DNA of 64,000 nt from the NCBI RefSeq assembly GCF_004137255.1, contig NZ_SDWT01000001.1:3038001-3102000 (forward strand). The letters run 5' to 3'. This DNA comes from Nocardioides oleivorans. Its GTDB lineage: Bacteria; Actinomycetota; Actinomycetes; Propionibacteriales; Nocardioidaceae. Below the pieces are notes generated by a model. That model searched no databases. It saw nothing but the letters and a program-made list of their open reading frames with translations, and had not been told where the DNA came from. Positions 8,206 through 16,435 of the stretch are shown here, in pieces; position 1 is the first letter of the stretch; every line of letters starts with the position of its first letter. The translations under genes and the position numbers were made by a program.

Positions 8206-9150
8206 TCAGCTGATCAGTCGGTCGATGTCGGCGAACCCTGTCGCGTCGCCGACGAGCACCTCGCTGCGACGGCCGTCGACGGACACCGGGACGTCGCCTG
8301 CGACGGTGATCCGGCGCACCTCGCGGGGCTCCTCACCGAAGTCGGCGACGGCGTAGTGCTGGGTGGCCCGGTTGTCCCAGATGGCGACGTCGCCCTCCTG
8401 CCAGGTCCAGCGGATGGTGTTCTCCAGGCGGGTGACCCGGTTCTGGAGCAGGTTGAAGAGCGTGCTCGACTCGAGCTGGTTGAGGCCGACGAACTGCTTG
8501 ACGAAGTGGCCGAGCAGCAGGGCGCGCTCCCCGGTCTCGGGGTGCACCCGCACGACCGGGTGCTGCGTCTCGTAGGTCGTGCGCCGGAACTCCGCGCGCC
8601 GGGCGACGGCGACGGCGTCGTCGTGGTCCTCGGTCTCGTCGCGGTCGGCGTAGTCGTAGGCGTTGGTGTGCACCGCCCACAGGTTCTCGACCAGCGCCTT
8701 GAGCGGGTCGGGGAGCCGGTCGTAGGCGTCGACGGTGTTGGCCCACACCGTGTTGCCGCCGTAGGGCGGGATCGTCACTCCGCGCAGCACGCTGAAGGCC
8801 GGCACCCGGTCGACGAAGGTGACGTCGGTGTGCCAGCTGTTGGCGGCCATGCCCTTGTTGGCGGTGAGGGTGTAGATCCGCTCGCTGCCGGTGTTGACCG
8901 TCGGGTGCGCCGTGGTGAGCGGTCCGAGCCGCTCGGCGAAGGCGATGTGGGCATCGTCGTCGAGGTGCTCCTGGCCGCGGAGGAAGACGACCTTGTGCGC
9001 CAGGATCGCCTCGCGCACGCGCTGCACGGTGGCGTCGTCGAGGCTGCCGGAGAGCCGGACGCCGTCGATGCGGGCGCCGATGCGACCACCGAGCCGGTGC
9101 ACCCGGACGTCCTCGGCGGCGATGTGGTCCTGCTCGAGCTGGAGGGTCAT
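8206..9150 (-). CDS. TauD-family Fe(II)/2-oxoglutarate dioxygenase (alkyl-sulfatase/taurine type)
   Basis: 314-residue cytosolic dioxygenase that couples 2-oxoglutarate decarboxylation to hydroxylation of a sulfonate or sulfate ester, releasing sulfite or sulfate as a sulfur source. The iron facial triad is visible as H-T-D in N-S-W-H-T-D-V-T-F and the distal H in W-D-N-R-A-T-Q-H-Y. The 2-oxoglutarate arginine is in the R-R-I-T-V segment. Long stretches recall mycobacterial Rv3406, a type II alkyl sulfatase ([19 protein letters not shown]). The start at 9150 has GGAAAGG upstream. It stands alone with no sulfonate transporter beside it, so the exact substrate is open. Confidence 0.87.
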   Translation of the reverse strand: MTLQLEQDHIAAEDVRVHRLGGRIGARIDGVRLSGSLDDATVQRVREAILAHKVVFLRGQEHLDDDAHIAFAERLGPLTTAHPTVNTGSERIYTLTANKGMAANSWHTDVTFVDRVPAFSVLRGVTIPPYGGNTVWANTVDAYDRLPDPLKALVENLWAVHTNAYDYADRDETEDHDDAVAVARRAEFRRTTYETQHPVVRVHPETGERALLLGHFVKQFVGLNQLESSTLFNLLQNRVTRLENTIRWTWQEGDVAIWDNRATQHYAVADFGEEPREVRRITVAGDVPVSVDGRRSEVLVGDATGFADIDRLIS

Positions 9151-9169
9151 GAGCGTGCCTTTCCGAGAT

Positions 9170-9192
9170 TTGTCTATCGGTTCAGTAGACAA
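9170..9192. promoter_or_regulatory. Inverted repeat upstream of the dioxygenase gene
   Basis: TTGTCTA - 9 nt - TAGACAA, 19 bp upstream of the dioxygenase start and in its promoter zone. Probable binding site of a sulfur-responsive or other local regulator. No regulator gene for it is identified here. Confidence 0.5.
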
Positions 9193-9300
9193 TGAACCAC
9201 GACCTGCGGGCGAACCGCACGACGTCAACGCCGGGTTGCGCCTGCGGGCCGCGAGGCGGGACCTGCCGTCGACACGCCGCCGCTGTTCCATGGCGCGTGG

Positions 9301-9319
9301 TACTTCGCAGTGCGTAGTA
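9301..9319. promoter_or_regulatory. Candidate PadR operator over the padR promoter
   Basis: TACTTCGCA-G-TGCGTAGTA: 9-nt arms with a single mismatch around a central G. It ends inside the likely -10 box (TAGTGT, 9318-9323) and only 11 nt before the padR ATG, the ideal place for autorepression. Confidence 0.65.
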
Positions 9320-9330
9320 GTGTGCGGCGC

Positions 9331-9684
9331 ATGGATCAGACGCAGCTCTTGAAGGGAGTGCTCGACCTCGCCGTCCTCGCGGTCGTGCAGGGGGAGGACG
9401 GCTACGGCTACGACATCGTCCGGCGCATGCGCGACGGCGGCCTGAGCGAGGTCGGCGACGCCTCGGTCTACGGCACGCTCCGTCGCCTCTACGCCGCCGG
9501 CGCGCTGACGTCGTACGTCGTCCCGTCCGAGAGCGGCCCGCACCGCAAGTACTACGGGATCACGCCGATCGGTCGCGACCAGCTCAAGCGCCAGGGCGAC
9601 GACTGGCGAGCCTTCGCCACCACCCTGGACGGGCTCCTCGCCGGACCCGTTCCGCACCCCACCTCCCAGGGAGCCAGCGCATGA
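9331..9684 (+). CDS. PadR-family transcriptional regulator
   Basis: 117-residue PadR winged-helix repressor ([17 protein letters not shown] through Y-G-Y-D-I-V, then [11 protein letters not shown]). The ATG at 9331 starts the canonical domain with no ribosome-binding sequence. TAGTGT ends 7 nt before it, which points to a leaderless transcript, and a 19-bp palindrome covers the promoter. Its stop overlaps the next start as ATGA, coupling it to a HAAS-domain membrane protein. That pairing is common, and the partner is usually thought to sense or respond to membrane stress. Confidence 0.9.
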   Translation: MDQTQLLKGVLDLAVLAVVQGEDGYGYDIVRRMRDGGLSEVGDASVYGTLRRLYAAGALTSYVVPSESGPHRKYYGITPIGRDQLKRQGDDWRAFATTLDGLLAGPVPHPTSQGASA

Positions 9685-10769
9685 ACACCACCGAACTCCC
9701 CGTCCGTCCCGACGTCTCCGCGTTCGTCGCGCGGGTCCGCGAGCTGCTCGACGACCTCTCCGACGAGGACCGGCTCGAGCTGACCGAGGGTCTCGAGGCG
9801 GACCTCACCGACCAGGTCGCCGAGCACGGCGGGGCGGTGCTCGGCGACCCGGTGGAGTACGCCCGCGAGCTGCGCGCCGCAGCCGGGTTCGAGCCGGCGG
9901 CGCGTCCCTCGATCCTGCGAGGTGGTGTGGGACTGGGAGACCTCGCGCGCGAGGGCGTCGAGCGTTGGGACCGGTGGATCTCGCACCCGCGGGTGGCGCC
10001 GGTGTGGCAGGGGATCCTCGTCCTGCGGCCGGCATGGTGGGTGCTGCGTGCGTGGGCGGCAGCGGTCGTCGTCGCCCGGCTCGTGCCGGGCTGGTACGAC
10101 TACGGCTTCGTCTGGCTGCCCGGGGTCGAGCAGGCCACGGCCCTGCTCATCCTGCTCGTGTGCGTCGTCGGCAGCACGCTTGTCGGGCTCGGCCGGGTGT
10201 GGCCCGGTGGCAGCACCGCCGTGCTGGCGCGGACGGTCCTGCTGCTGCTGAACCTCGGCGCGATCCTGGCGGTGCCGGTGATCCTGGGGCAGCTCGAGCA
10301 GCAGTCGTGGAACCGCTACGACGACGGCTACAGCGACGGTCAGTGGGACGCGGGCCAGGGTGGCCTGACGAACCGCGGCAACGAGGTCTGCAACATCTCG
10401 GCCTACGACGCCGAGGGCCAGCCATTGACCGGCGTCCAGCTCTTCGACCAGTCCGGTCGGCCGCTCGCTGTCGGCTGCTACGACCAGCAGGCCGTCAAGG
10501 TGCCGTGGGTGCTCGGCGACGTCACGCGCTGGAACGTCTACCCGCTGGGGGAGCGTGACCGTCCGGCGCGCTCGGAGCGACGACGTGCGGACCTCACGGG
10601 CGCGGCCTTCCCGACGCCCGACCGGGCCACCGCGCCCGAGGTCACCAACCCCCTCGTGCCCGAGCCGAGGTCGCGCGACGGCCGGGCGGACGAGAAGGAA
10701 GCGGAAGGGAAGAGGTCCGACCGGGAGGACGGCCGCTCCGGCGGCACCGCGTACGACCGGAGGCGATGA
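9681..10769 (+). CDS. HAAS-domain membrane protein paired with PadR
   Basis: 362-residue protein. Residues about 8-75 form a HAAS/DUF1700-like helical domain ([20 protein letters not shown]). Three or four hydrophobic helices follow between about 110 and 210. A soluble C-terminal part ends in a charged, R/E-rich tail of about 80 residues. HAAS proteins encoded after PadR regulators are predicted membrane signalling modules; the molecular role is not established. Coupled to padR by a 4-nt overlap and followed by a bidirectional terminator. Confidence 0.75.
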   Translation: MNTTELPVRPDVSAFVARVRELLDDLSDEDRLELTEGLEADLTDQVAEHGGAVLGDPVEYARELRAAAGFEPAARPSILRGGVGLGDLAREGVERWDRWISHPRVAPVWQGILVLRPAWWVLRAWAAAVVVARLVPGWYDYGFVWLPGVEQATALLILLVCVVGSTLVGLGRVWPGGSTAVLARTVLLLLNLGAILAVPVILGQLEQQSWNRYDDGYSDGQWDAGQGGLTNRGNEVCNISAYDAEGQPLTGVQLFDQSGRPLAVGCYDQQAVKVPWVLGDVTRWNVYPLGERDRPARSERRRADLTGAAFPTPDRATAPEVTNPLVPEPRSRDGRADEKEAEGKRSDREDGRSGGTAYDRRR

Positions 10770-10783
10770 CCTCGGTCCGCACG

Positions 10784-10823
10784 GTCATGGGGAGTGGTCG
10801 CGGGGGCGACCGCTCCCCATGAC
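10784..10823. terminator. Bidirectional terminator
   Basis: Inverted repeat with 18-nt arms (one G-U-capable mismatch, loop GGGG) between the convergent HAAS and molybdopterin oxidoreductase genes. Confidence 0.85.
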
Positions 10824-10841
10824 GTCCCGGGCGCGCCCGGG

Positions 10842-12998
10842 TCAGGCGGGCGTCACCGCGACGGGTACGCCGTTGAGGGCGGCGTTGCCCGACACGTCGA
10901 GCAGCTCGGGGTCGGTGAGGTCGTTGACGGACACGCCGGGCACCTCGCGGCTGCGGGTCATCAGGACGCCGTCCCTCGCGTGGCCGTAGCCGTGGGGGAG
11001 CGAGACCACCCCGGGCATCAGGTCGTCGGAGGCGGCGACCTCCACCTCGACCGAGCCGACCCGCGAGGTGACCCGCACGCGTGCGCCGTCGGTGATCTCG
11101 CGGGAGGCGAGGTCGGCCGGGTTCATCAGCAGCTGGTGGCGGGCGCGGCCCTTGGTCAGGCGCTGCGAGTTGTGCATCCACGAGTTGCAGTCCTGCTGGT
11201 GCCGCCGTCCGATGAGCAGCAGCTCGTGGTCGGCGGGCGTCGCGACCGCGGCCAGGCGGGCGACGTCCTCGACGACGAGCGCGGGCGCGAGGTCGACCCG
11301 CTTGCCCTTCGCCGGCAGGCGTCGCGGGAGCTGGCCCCCGCGCAGCGGACCGAGGTCGAGGCCCGACGGGCGGGCACGCAGCTTCTTCATGGTCACGCCG
11401 CTGTCGCCACGCCGCAGGAGCCCGGTGATGAGCAGGGTCGGGCTCGCGGTGAGCCGGGCGCGCTGCACGAGCTGTTTCCTCAGCGGTGGCTTGCGGGTGA
11501 GCCGCGCGGTGGTGCGCAGCGTGATCTCGCGGAAGATCTGCCAGTCGTGGCGCTGGTCGGCGTCCTTCTCGAAGACCGCCGGGGTGAAGCGCGCGGTGTT
11601 GCGGACAGCGAGCAGGTGGAAGACCAGGTCGTAGTGGTCGCGCTCGAGGGCAGTCGTCGGCGGCAGGATCACGTCGGCGTGACGGGTCGTCTCGTTGACG
11701 TAGATGTCGACGGCCGCCATGAAGTCGAGTCCGCGCAGCGCACCGTCGAGGCGCGACCCGTCGGGCGTGGAGAGGACGGGGTTGCCGGCGACCGTGAGCA
11801 CGGCGCGCACCTGCCCCTCGCCGGGCGTCTCGATCTCCTCGCGCAGTGCCGAGACCGGCAGCTCGCCGGCCGTCTCGGGCAGGCCGCGCACCCGCGAGCG
11901 CCAGGCGTCGAAGTGCCCGCGACCGATGAGGCCGGTGCCCACCGCGTCGATCGCCGGTGAGGTGAACATCGCCCCACCCGGTCGGTCGAGGTTGCCGCTG
12001 AGGACGTTGAGGCAGGTGACCGCCCACTGGCAGACCGTGCCCCACGGCCCGGCGGAGACGCCGATGCGGCTGTAGACGACACCGGCGTCGGCGGCCACGA
12101 GCTCGCGGGCGAGACGGCGTACGACGTCGGCCGGGAGGCCGCTCATCGCCTCGGCGCGCTCGGGGGTGAAGTCCGCGACGAGCCCGACCACCGTGTCCAG
12201 GCCGTCGACGTAGGACGCGGCCGGCGGCAGCCGGTCGGCGAGCTCGGTGGTGAGCACGTGCAGCAGGGCGAGCAGGACCCATGCGTCGGTGCCGGGTCGG
12301 ACGAAGTGGTGCTCGTCGGCGACCTTCGCGGTCTCCGTGCGGCGCGGGTCGAGCACGACCATCCGGCCGCCGCGGGAGCGGAGGTCGCGCACCCGCCGTG
12401 GGAAGTCGGGCACGGTCATCAGAGAGCCGTTGGACGCCATCGGGTTCGCGCCGATCACCAGGAACCACGACGTCCGGTCGATGTCGGGGATCGGGAGGAA
12501 GAGCTGGTGGCCGAACACCAGGTGCGCCACCAGCTGGTGGGGGAGCTGGTCGACCGACGTCGCGGAGTAGCGGTTCCTCGTCCGGAACGACTTGAACATG
12601 GCAGTGCCGTGGGTCATCGCGCCGAGGCTGTGCGCGTTGGGGTTGCCGAGGTAGACGCCCAGCGCGTCGTCGCCGTGCTCGTTGATGGTCGCGGCCAGGC
12701 GCTCGGCGACGAGGTCGAACGCCTCGTCCCAGCCGATCTCCTCCCACGTCGCGCCGGCACCCTCGCCGACCCGCCTCACCGGTCGCCGCAACCGGTCGGG
12801 ATCGGCGTACACGTCCCCGATCGCGACGCCCTTGGGGCAGACGTGGCCGCGCGAGAGCGGGTCGGCGGGATTGCCGCGGACACCGGTCACGTCACGGCCC
12901 TCGATCGTGATCTCGAGGCCGCAGATCGCCTCGCAGAGGTTGCAGACCCCGATCCGCTTCTCGACTGGCACCCCCCGATCAAAGCACGCGACGCTCAC
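10842..12998 (-). CDS. Molybdopterin-dependent oxidoreductase with one [4Fe-4S] cluster
   Basis: 718-residue member of the DMSO-reductase/formate-dehydrogenase superfamily. The N-terminus binds one [4Fe-4S] cluster through C-N-L-C-E-A-I-C and a fourth cysteine in G-H-V-C-P-K-G. Molybdopterin-binding regions follow, ending in the C-terminal aspartate-decarboxylase-like barrel (V-S-L-P-H-G-Y-G-H near residue 680). No selenocysteine or clear catalytic cysteine is seen at the usual metal-ligand site; the equivalent stretch is S-A-T-S-V-D-Q-L. No electron-transfer partner or cofactor gene lies nearby. No twin-arginine signal, so cytoplasmic. GTG 12998 is the longest start; GTG at 12971 is an alternative. 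Substrate unknown. Confidence 0.8.
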   Translation of the reverse strand: MSVACFDRGVPVEKRIGVCNLCEAICGLEITIEGRDVTGVRGNPADPLSRGHVCPKGVAIGDVYADPDRLRRPVRRVGEGAGATWEEIGWDEAFDLVAERLAATINEHGDDALGVYLGNPNAHSLGAMTHGTAMFKSFRTRNRYSATSVDQLPHQLVAHLVFGHQLFLPIPDIDRTSWFLVIGANPMASNGSLMTVPDFPRRVRDLRSRGGRMVVLDPRRTETAKVADEHHFVRPGTDAWVLLALLHVLTTELADRLPPAASYVDGLDTVVGLVADFTPERAEAMSGLPADVVRRLARELVAADAGVVYSRIGVSAGPWGTVCQWAVTCLNVLSGNLDRPGGAMFTSPAIDAVGTGLIGRGHFDAWRSRVRGLPETAGELPVSALREEIETPGEGQVRAVLTVAGNPVLSTPDGSRLDGALRGLDFMAAVDIYVNETTRHADVILPPTTALERDHYDLVFHLLAVRNTARFTPAVFEKDADQRHDWQIFREITLRTTARLTRKPPLRKQLVQRARLTASPTLLITGLLRRGDSGVTMKKLRARPSGLDLGPLRGGQLPRRLPAKGKRVDLAPALVVEDVARLAAVATPADHELLLIGRRHQQDCNSWMHNSQRLTKGRARHQLLMNPADLASREITDGARVRVTSRVGSVEVEVAASDDLMPGVVSLPHGYGHARDGVLMTRSREVPGVSVNDLTDPELLDVSGNAALNGVPVAVTPA

Positions 12999-13090
12999 CT
13001 CGGGGTGGGTTCCGCACCGGGAGCCCGGTGGTGCACACTTGCCGCCGCCGGGCTGGAGCCGGGCATCACCGACACGAAGGGGAGAACGCC

Positions 13091-13354
13091 ATGGGCTACG
13101 GAGGACCGATCGGTCTCATCGTCATCGGGCTGGTGCTGTCGCTGGCGCTGACCGAGCAGCAGGTGGGACCCGTCCAGGTCACCACGGTGGGCTGGATCCT
13201 CGTCGCCGCGGGTGCGGTCTGGCTGCTGCTCACCCTCGTGCAGCAGAACACCCGCCGCCAGCAGACCACCACCGCCACCACGACCGACGCGTCCGGTCGT
13301 CAGGCGACCACGCAGCGCACCACCGAGTCCGACCCGCCCCCGCCGGCGGTCTGA
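13091..13354 (+). CDS. Small DUF6458-type membrane protein
   Basis: 87-residue protein with two transmembrane helices (about residues 5-20 and 33-50). A hydrophilic T/Q-rich tail ends in a run of prolines. The pattern G-G-P-I-G-L-I-V-I-G-L ... G-W-I-L-V-A-A-G-A-V matches the small actinobacterial family DUF6458, of unknown function. ATG preceded by GGGGAG. It is divergent from the molybdopterin enzyme and upstream of rpsO. Confidence 0.78.
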   Translation: MGYGGPIGLIVIGLVLSLALTEQQVGPVQVTTVGWILVAAGAVWLLLTLVQQNTRRQQTTTATTTDASGRQATTQRTTESDPPPPAV

Positions 13355-13430
13355 GCACCTCCGAGCAACTTCGAGCCCCGTCGAGCCCCTCTGCGGCCAT
13401 CGCCCGCGCCCGGTCCGCGACCCTCGTGGA

Positions 13431-13460
13431 TTGGGCCGCGGTCGTGCGCCTCGATATGCT
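13431..13460 (+). promoter_or_regulatory. Probable rpsO promoter
   Basis: TTGGGC (13431-13436), 18-bp spacer and TATGCT (13455-13460), giving a leader of about 100 nt before the rpsO ATG. The leader contains GC-rich complementary segments that could serve S15 autoregulation, as known in other bacteria. Confidence 0.55.
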
Positions 13461-13567
13461 TCCCCGGTTGCCCACACGGGTGACATGCCGTCATGACGGC
13501 CGCGGAACCAGAGTGCCCCGGTGAACAGGCCCGGGCGCGCCGCGCAACGAGAACCGAAGGAGCCCCC

Positions 13568-13843
13568 ATGTCGATTGGTACCGACGCGGAGACCAAGAAG
13601 AAGATCATCGCCGAGTACGCCGTTGTCGAGGGTGACACCGGTTCCCCCGAGGTCCAGATCGCGCTGCTCAGCCACCGCATCTCGCACCTCACCGAGCACC
13701 TCAAGCAGCACAAGCACGACCACCACAGCCGTCGTGGCCTGCTGCTGCTGGTCGGCCAGCGCCGTCGCCTGCTGAACTACCTGCAGAAGACCGAGATCGA
13801 GCGCTACCGCTCGATCATCGAGCGCCTCGGCCTCCGACGCTGA
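13568..13843 (+). CDS. rpsO: 30S ribosomal protein S15
   Basis: 91-residue S15, which binds 16S rRNA early in assembly of the small-subunit platform. It contains the family core [37 protein letters not shown]. Start ATG with GAAGGAG 6 nt upstream. It is followed by a terminator and then pnp, the conserved bacterial rpsO-pnp order. S15 commonly controls its own translation through its leader. Confidence 0.97.
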   Translation: MSIGTDAETKKKIIAEYAVVEGDTGSPEVQIALLSHRISHLTEHLKQHKHDHHSRRGLLLLVGQRRRLLNYLQKTEIERYRSIIERLGLRR

Positions 13844-13849
13844 ACCACT

Positions 13850-13880
13850 GGAGCGGTTCCCCGACACGGGGAGCCGCTCC
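13850..13880 (+). terminator. Terminator after rpsO
   Basis: Hairpin with 13-nt arms starting GGAGCGGTTCCCC (one G-U pair) and loop GACAC, followed by GCTCGGTTT. It should partly or fully separate rpsO from pnp transcription. Confidence 0.75.
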
Positions 13881-13906
13881 GCTCGGTTTCGGGGGTCCCG
13901 CCGCGC

Positions 13907-14083
13907 TAGTGTCGGCCCCGGAACCACACAACTGAACACACAGAGATCCAGGAGCGACCCGCGAATCCCGGCTCGGTCCTCGGTAGTGGCTCTCAGATCC
14001 TCGATCTGCGGGCTTCGATCGAAGACCGGCACCTCATGCGGCGTCGCGGATCGCTCCGCGAAGAGAAAGCAGATCCTGCTTCC
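13907..14083 (+). other. pnp leader with stacked hairpins
   Basis: The 240-bp rpsO-pnp gap has a possible -10 (TAGTGT, 13907-13912) followed by a leader rich in stems. These are CAGATC-CTC-GATCTG (13994-14008), a CTTCGATCGAAG palindrome (14013-14024), TCGCGGA-TCGC-TCCGCGA (14044-14061) and AGCAG-ATC-CTGCT (14068-14080). The last ends 3 nt before the pnp ATG. No standard ribosome site is present at normal spacing; the nearest purine run is at 14061-14069. In E. coli the pnp leader is cut by RNase III and mediates autocontrol; a similar role here is inferred. Confidence 0.5.
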
Positions 14084-16309
14084 ATGAGTGAACCCATCAT
14101 CTCCGCTGTCGAGACCGTTCTCGACAACGGCTCCTTCGGCAAGCGCACGGTCAAGTTCGAGACCGGCCTGCTCGCCCGCCAGGCGGCCGGTGCCGTCACG
14201 GCCTACCTCGACGACGAGACCATGCTGCTCTCGGCGACGACCGCGGGCAAGACGCCCAAGGACCACTTCGACTTCTTCCCCCTGACGATCGACGTCGAGG
14301 AGCGGATGTACGCCGTGGGCCAGATCCCCGGCTCGTTCTTCCGGTCCGAGGGCCGCCCGGGCGAGGACGCGATCCTCGCCTGCCGCCTGATCGACCGCCC
14401 GCTGCGCCCGACCTTCAAGAAGGGCCTGCGCAACGAGGTCCAGGTCGTCATCACCGTCATGGCGCTCGACCCGAACATGCCCTACGACGTGCTCGCCATC
14501 AACGCAGCGTCCATGTCCACCCAGCTCTCGGGCCTGCCGTTCTCCGGTCCGGTCGGTGGCGTCCGCGTGGCGCTCATCGAGGGCCAGTGGGTCGCCTTCC
14601 CGTCGCACTCGCAGCTCGAGAACGCCGTCTTCGACATGGTCGTCGCCGGTCGCGTCACCGACTCGGGCGACGTCGCCATCATGATGGTGGAGGCCGAGGC
14701 CCCCGAGGAGACCATCGCCCTCATCCAGGGCGGCGCCCAGGCGCCCACCGAGGAGGTCGTGGCCAGCGGCCTCGACGCCGCGAAGCCCTTCATCAAGCAG
14801 CTGTGCGAGGCGCAGTCGCAGCTCGCCGCCGAGGCCGCGAAGCCGGTCCAGGACTTCCCGGTCTTCCTCGACTACGAGGACGACGTCTACGCCGCGGTCG
14901 AGTCCGCCGCCAAGGCCGACCTCACCGCCGCCATGCAGATCGGCGACAAGCAGGAGCGCGAGGCGAGGACCGACGAGCTCAAGGCGTCGCTGCTCGAGTC
15001 GCTCGCCGGCCAGTTCGAGGGCCGCGAGAAGGAGATCGGGGCGGCCTTCCGCTCGCTCAACAAGGCGGTCGTGCGCGAGCGCGTCCTGCGCGACAAGATC
15101 CGCATCGACGGCCGCGGCCTGGCCGACATCCGTCCGCTGCACTCCGAGGTCGACGTGATCCCGCGCGTCCACGGCTCCGCGCTGTTCGAGCGTGGCGAGA
15201 CCCAGATCCTGGGCGTCACCACCCTCGACATGCTCAAGATGGAGCAGCAGCTCGACACGCTCTCCCCGGAGAAGCACCGCCGCTACATGCACAAGTACGT
15301 CTTCCCGCCGTTCTCCACCGGCGAGACCGGCCGCGTGGGCTCGCCCAAGCGTCGCGAGGTCGGCCACGGCGCCCTGGCGCGTCGCGCCCTCCTGCCCGTG
15401 CTGCCCTCGCGCGAGGAGTTCCCCTACGCGATCCGCCAGCTCTCCGAGGCGATGGGCTCCAACGGCTCCACCTCGATGGGCTCGGTCTGCGCCTCGACCC
15501 TGTCGCTGCTGCAGGCCGGCGTGCCGCTCAAGGCGTCCGTCGCGGGCATCGCGATGGGCCTCATCTCCGGTGAGGTCGACGGCGAGACCCAGTACGTCGC
15601 GCTGACCGACATCCTCGGTGCCGAGGACGCGTTCGGCGACATGGACTTCAAAGTCGCCGGCACGCGCGAGTTCGTCACGGCCCTCCAGCTCGACACCAAG
15701 CTCGACGGCATCCCTGCCGAGGTGCTCGCCTCCGCGCTGACCCAGGCCCGCGACGCGCGCCTGGCGATCCTCGACGTGATGGCCGAGGCGATCGACGCGC
15801 CGGAGGAGATGTCGGTCCACGCGCCGCGCATCATCACCGTCCGCGTGCCCGTCGACAAGATCGGCGAGGTGATCGGTCCGAAGGGCAAGATCATCAACCA
15901 GATCCAGGACGACACGGGCGCGACGCTGTCCATCGAGGACGACGGCACGGTCTACATCGGTGCGACCAACGGCGAGGCTGCCGAGGCCGCCAAGGCCGCG
16001 GTCAACGCGATCGCCAACCCGACGATGCCCGAGATCGGCGAGCGCTACCTCGGCACCGTCGTGAAGACCACCAACTTCGGTGCCTTCGTCTCGCTCATGC
16101 CGGGCAAGGACGGCCTGCTCCACATCAGCAAGCTCCGTGCCCTGGCCGGTGGCAAGCGCGTGGAGGCCGTCGAGGACGTCCTCTCGGTCGGCCAGAAGGT
16201 CCAGGTCTCGATCGCCGAGATCGACGACCGCGGCAAGCTCTCGCTGGTCCCCGTCGTCGACGAGGCCGAGGGCTCCGAGGAGTCCGACGAGGCGACCGAC
16301 GCCGAGTGA
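14084..16309 (+). CDS. pnp: Polyribonucleotide nucleotidyltransferase (PNPase)
   Basis: 741-residue PNPase, a phosphorolytic 3'-5' exoribonuclease of mRNA turnover. Domains in order: RNase PH-like core 1 (about 10-230), all-helical linker, RNase PH core 2 with G-E-T-Q-I-L-G-V and [13 protein letters not shown] domain near 575-630 ([10 protein letters not shown]), S1 domain near 645-715, and an acidic tail. The ATG at 14084 gives M-S-E-P-I-I-S, matching actinobacterial homologues; an in-frame ATG at 14036 lies in the structured leader. A terminator separates it from the M16 peptidase, the usual neighbour in actinobacteria. Confidence 0.97.
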   Translation: MSEPIISAVETVLDNGSFGKRTVKFETGLLARQAAGAVTAYLDDETMLLSATTAGKTPKDHFDFFPLTIDVEERMYAVGQIPGSFFRSEGRPGEDAILACRLIDRPLRPTFKKGLRNEVQVVITVMALDPNMPYDVLAINAASMSTQLSGLPFSGPVGGVRVALIEGQWVAFPSHSQLENAVFDMVVAGRVTDSGDVAIMMVEAEAPEETIALIQGGAQAPTEEVVASGLDAAKPFIKQLCEAQSQLAAEAAKPVQDFPVFLDYEDDVYAAVESAAKADLTAAMQIGDKQEREARTDELKASLLESLAGQFEGREKEIGAAFRSLNKAVVRERVLRDKIRIDGRGLADIRPLHSEVDVIPRVHGSALFERGETQILGVTTLDMLKMEQQLDTLSPEKHRRYMHKYVFPPFSTGETGRVGSPKRREVGHGALARRALLPVLPSREEFPYAIRQLSEAMGSNGSTSMGSVCASTLSLLQAGVPLKASVAGIAMGLISGEVDGETQYVALTDILGAEDAFGDMDFKVAGTREFVTALQLDTKLDGIPAEVLASALTQARDARLAILDVMAEAIDAPEEMSVHAPRIITVRVPVDKIGEVIGPKGKIINQIQDDTGATLSIEDDGTVYIGATNGEAAEAAKAAVNAIANPTMPEIGERYLGTVVKTTNFGAFVSLMPGKDGLLHISKLRALAGGKRVEAVEDVLSVGQKVQVSIAEIDDRGKLSLVPVVDEAEGSEESDEATDAE

Positions 16310-16327
16310 TCCTCACCTGACGCACCA

Positions 16328-16365
16328 CCCACGACCGGTCGGCCGCCTGGCCGGCCGGTCGTGGG
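16328..16365 (+). terminator. Intrinsic terminator after pnp
   Basis: 17-nt arms starting CCCACGACCGG (one G-U-capable mismatch), loop GCCT, followed by CCCTTTT. This is the best T-tract terminator in the window. Confidence 0.9.
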
Positions 16366-16435
16366 CCCTTTTCAGGGCACAGCACCACCCCGAGCAGCAG
16401 GCTCGTGGCTCTCCCGCCATCACCGAAGGACCCCC

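Noticed and set aside
13881..14083. Possible tRNA or riboswitch in the pnp leader because of its stems
   Set aside because: No cloverleaf with T-loop GGTTCGA-type box and no known aptamer core; best described as a structured leader.
12995..16123. 1042-residue open frame on the minus strand opposite rpsO and pnp
   Set aside because: Antisense shadow of high-GC coding sequence: histidine/aspartate/glycine/valine-rich, no domain, and it runs through rpsO, its leader and pnp, which are certain genes.
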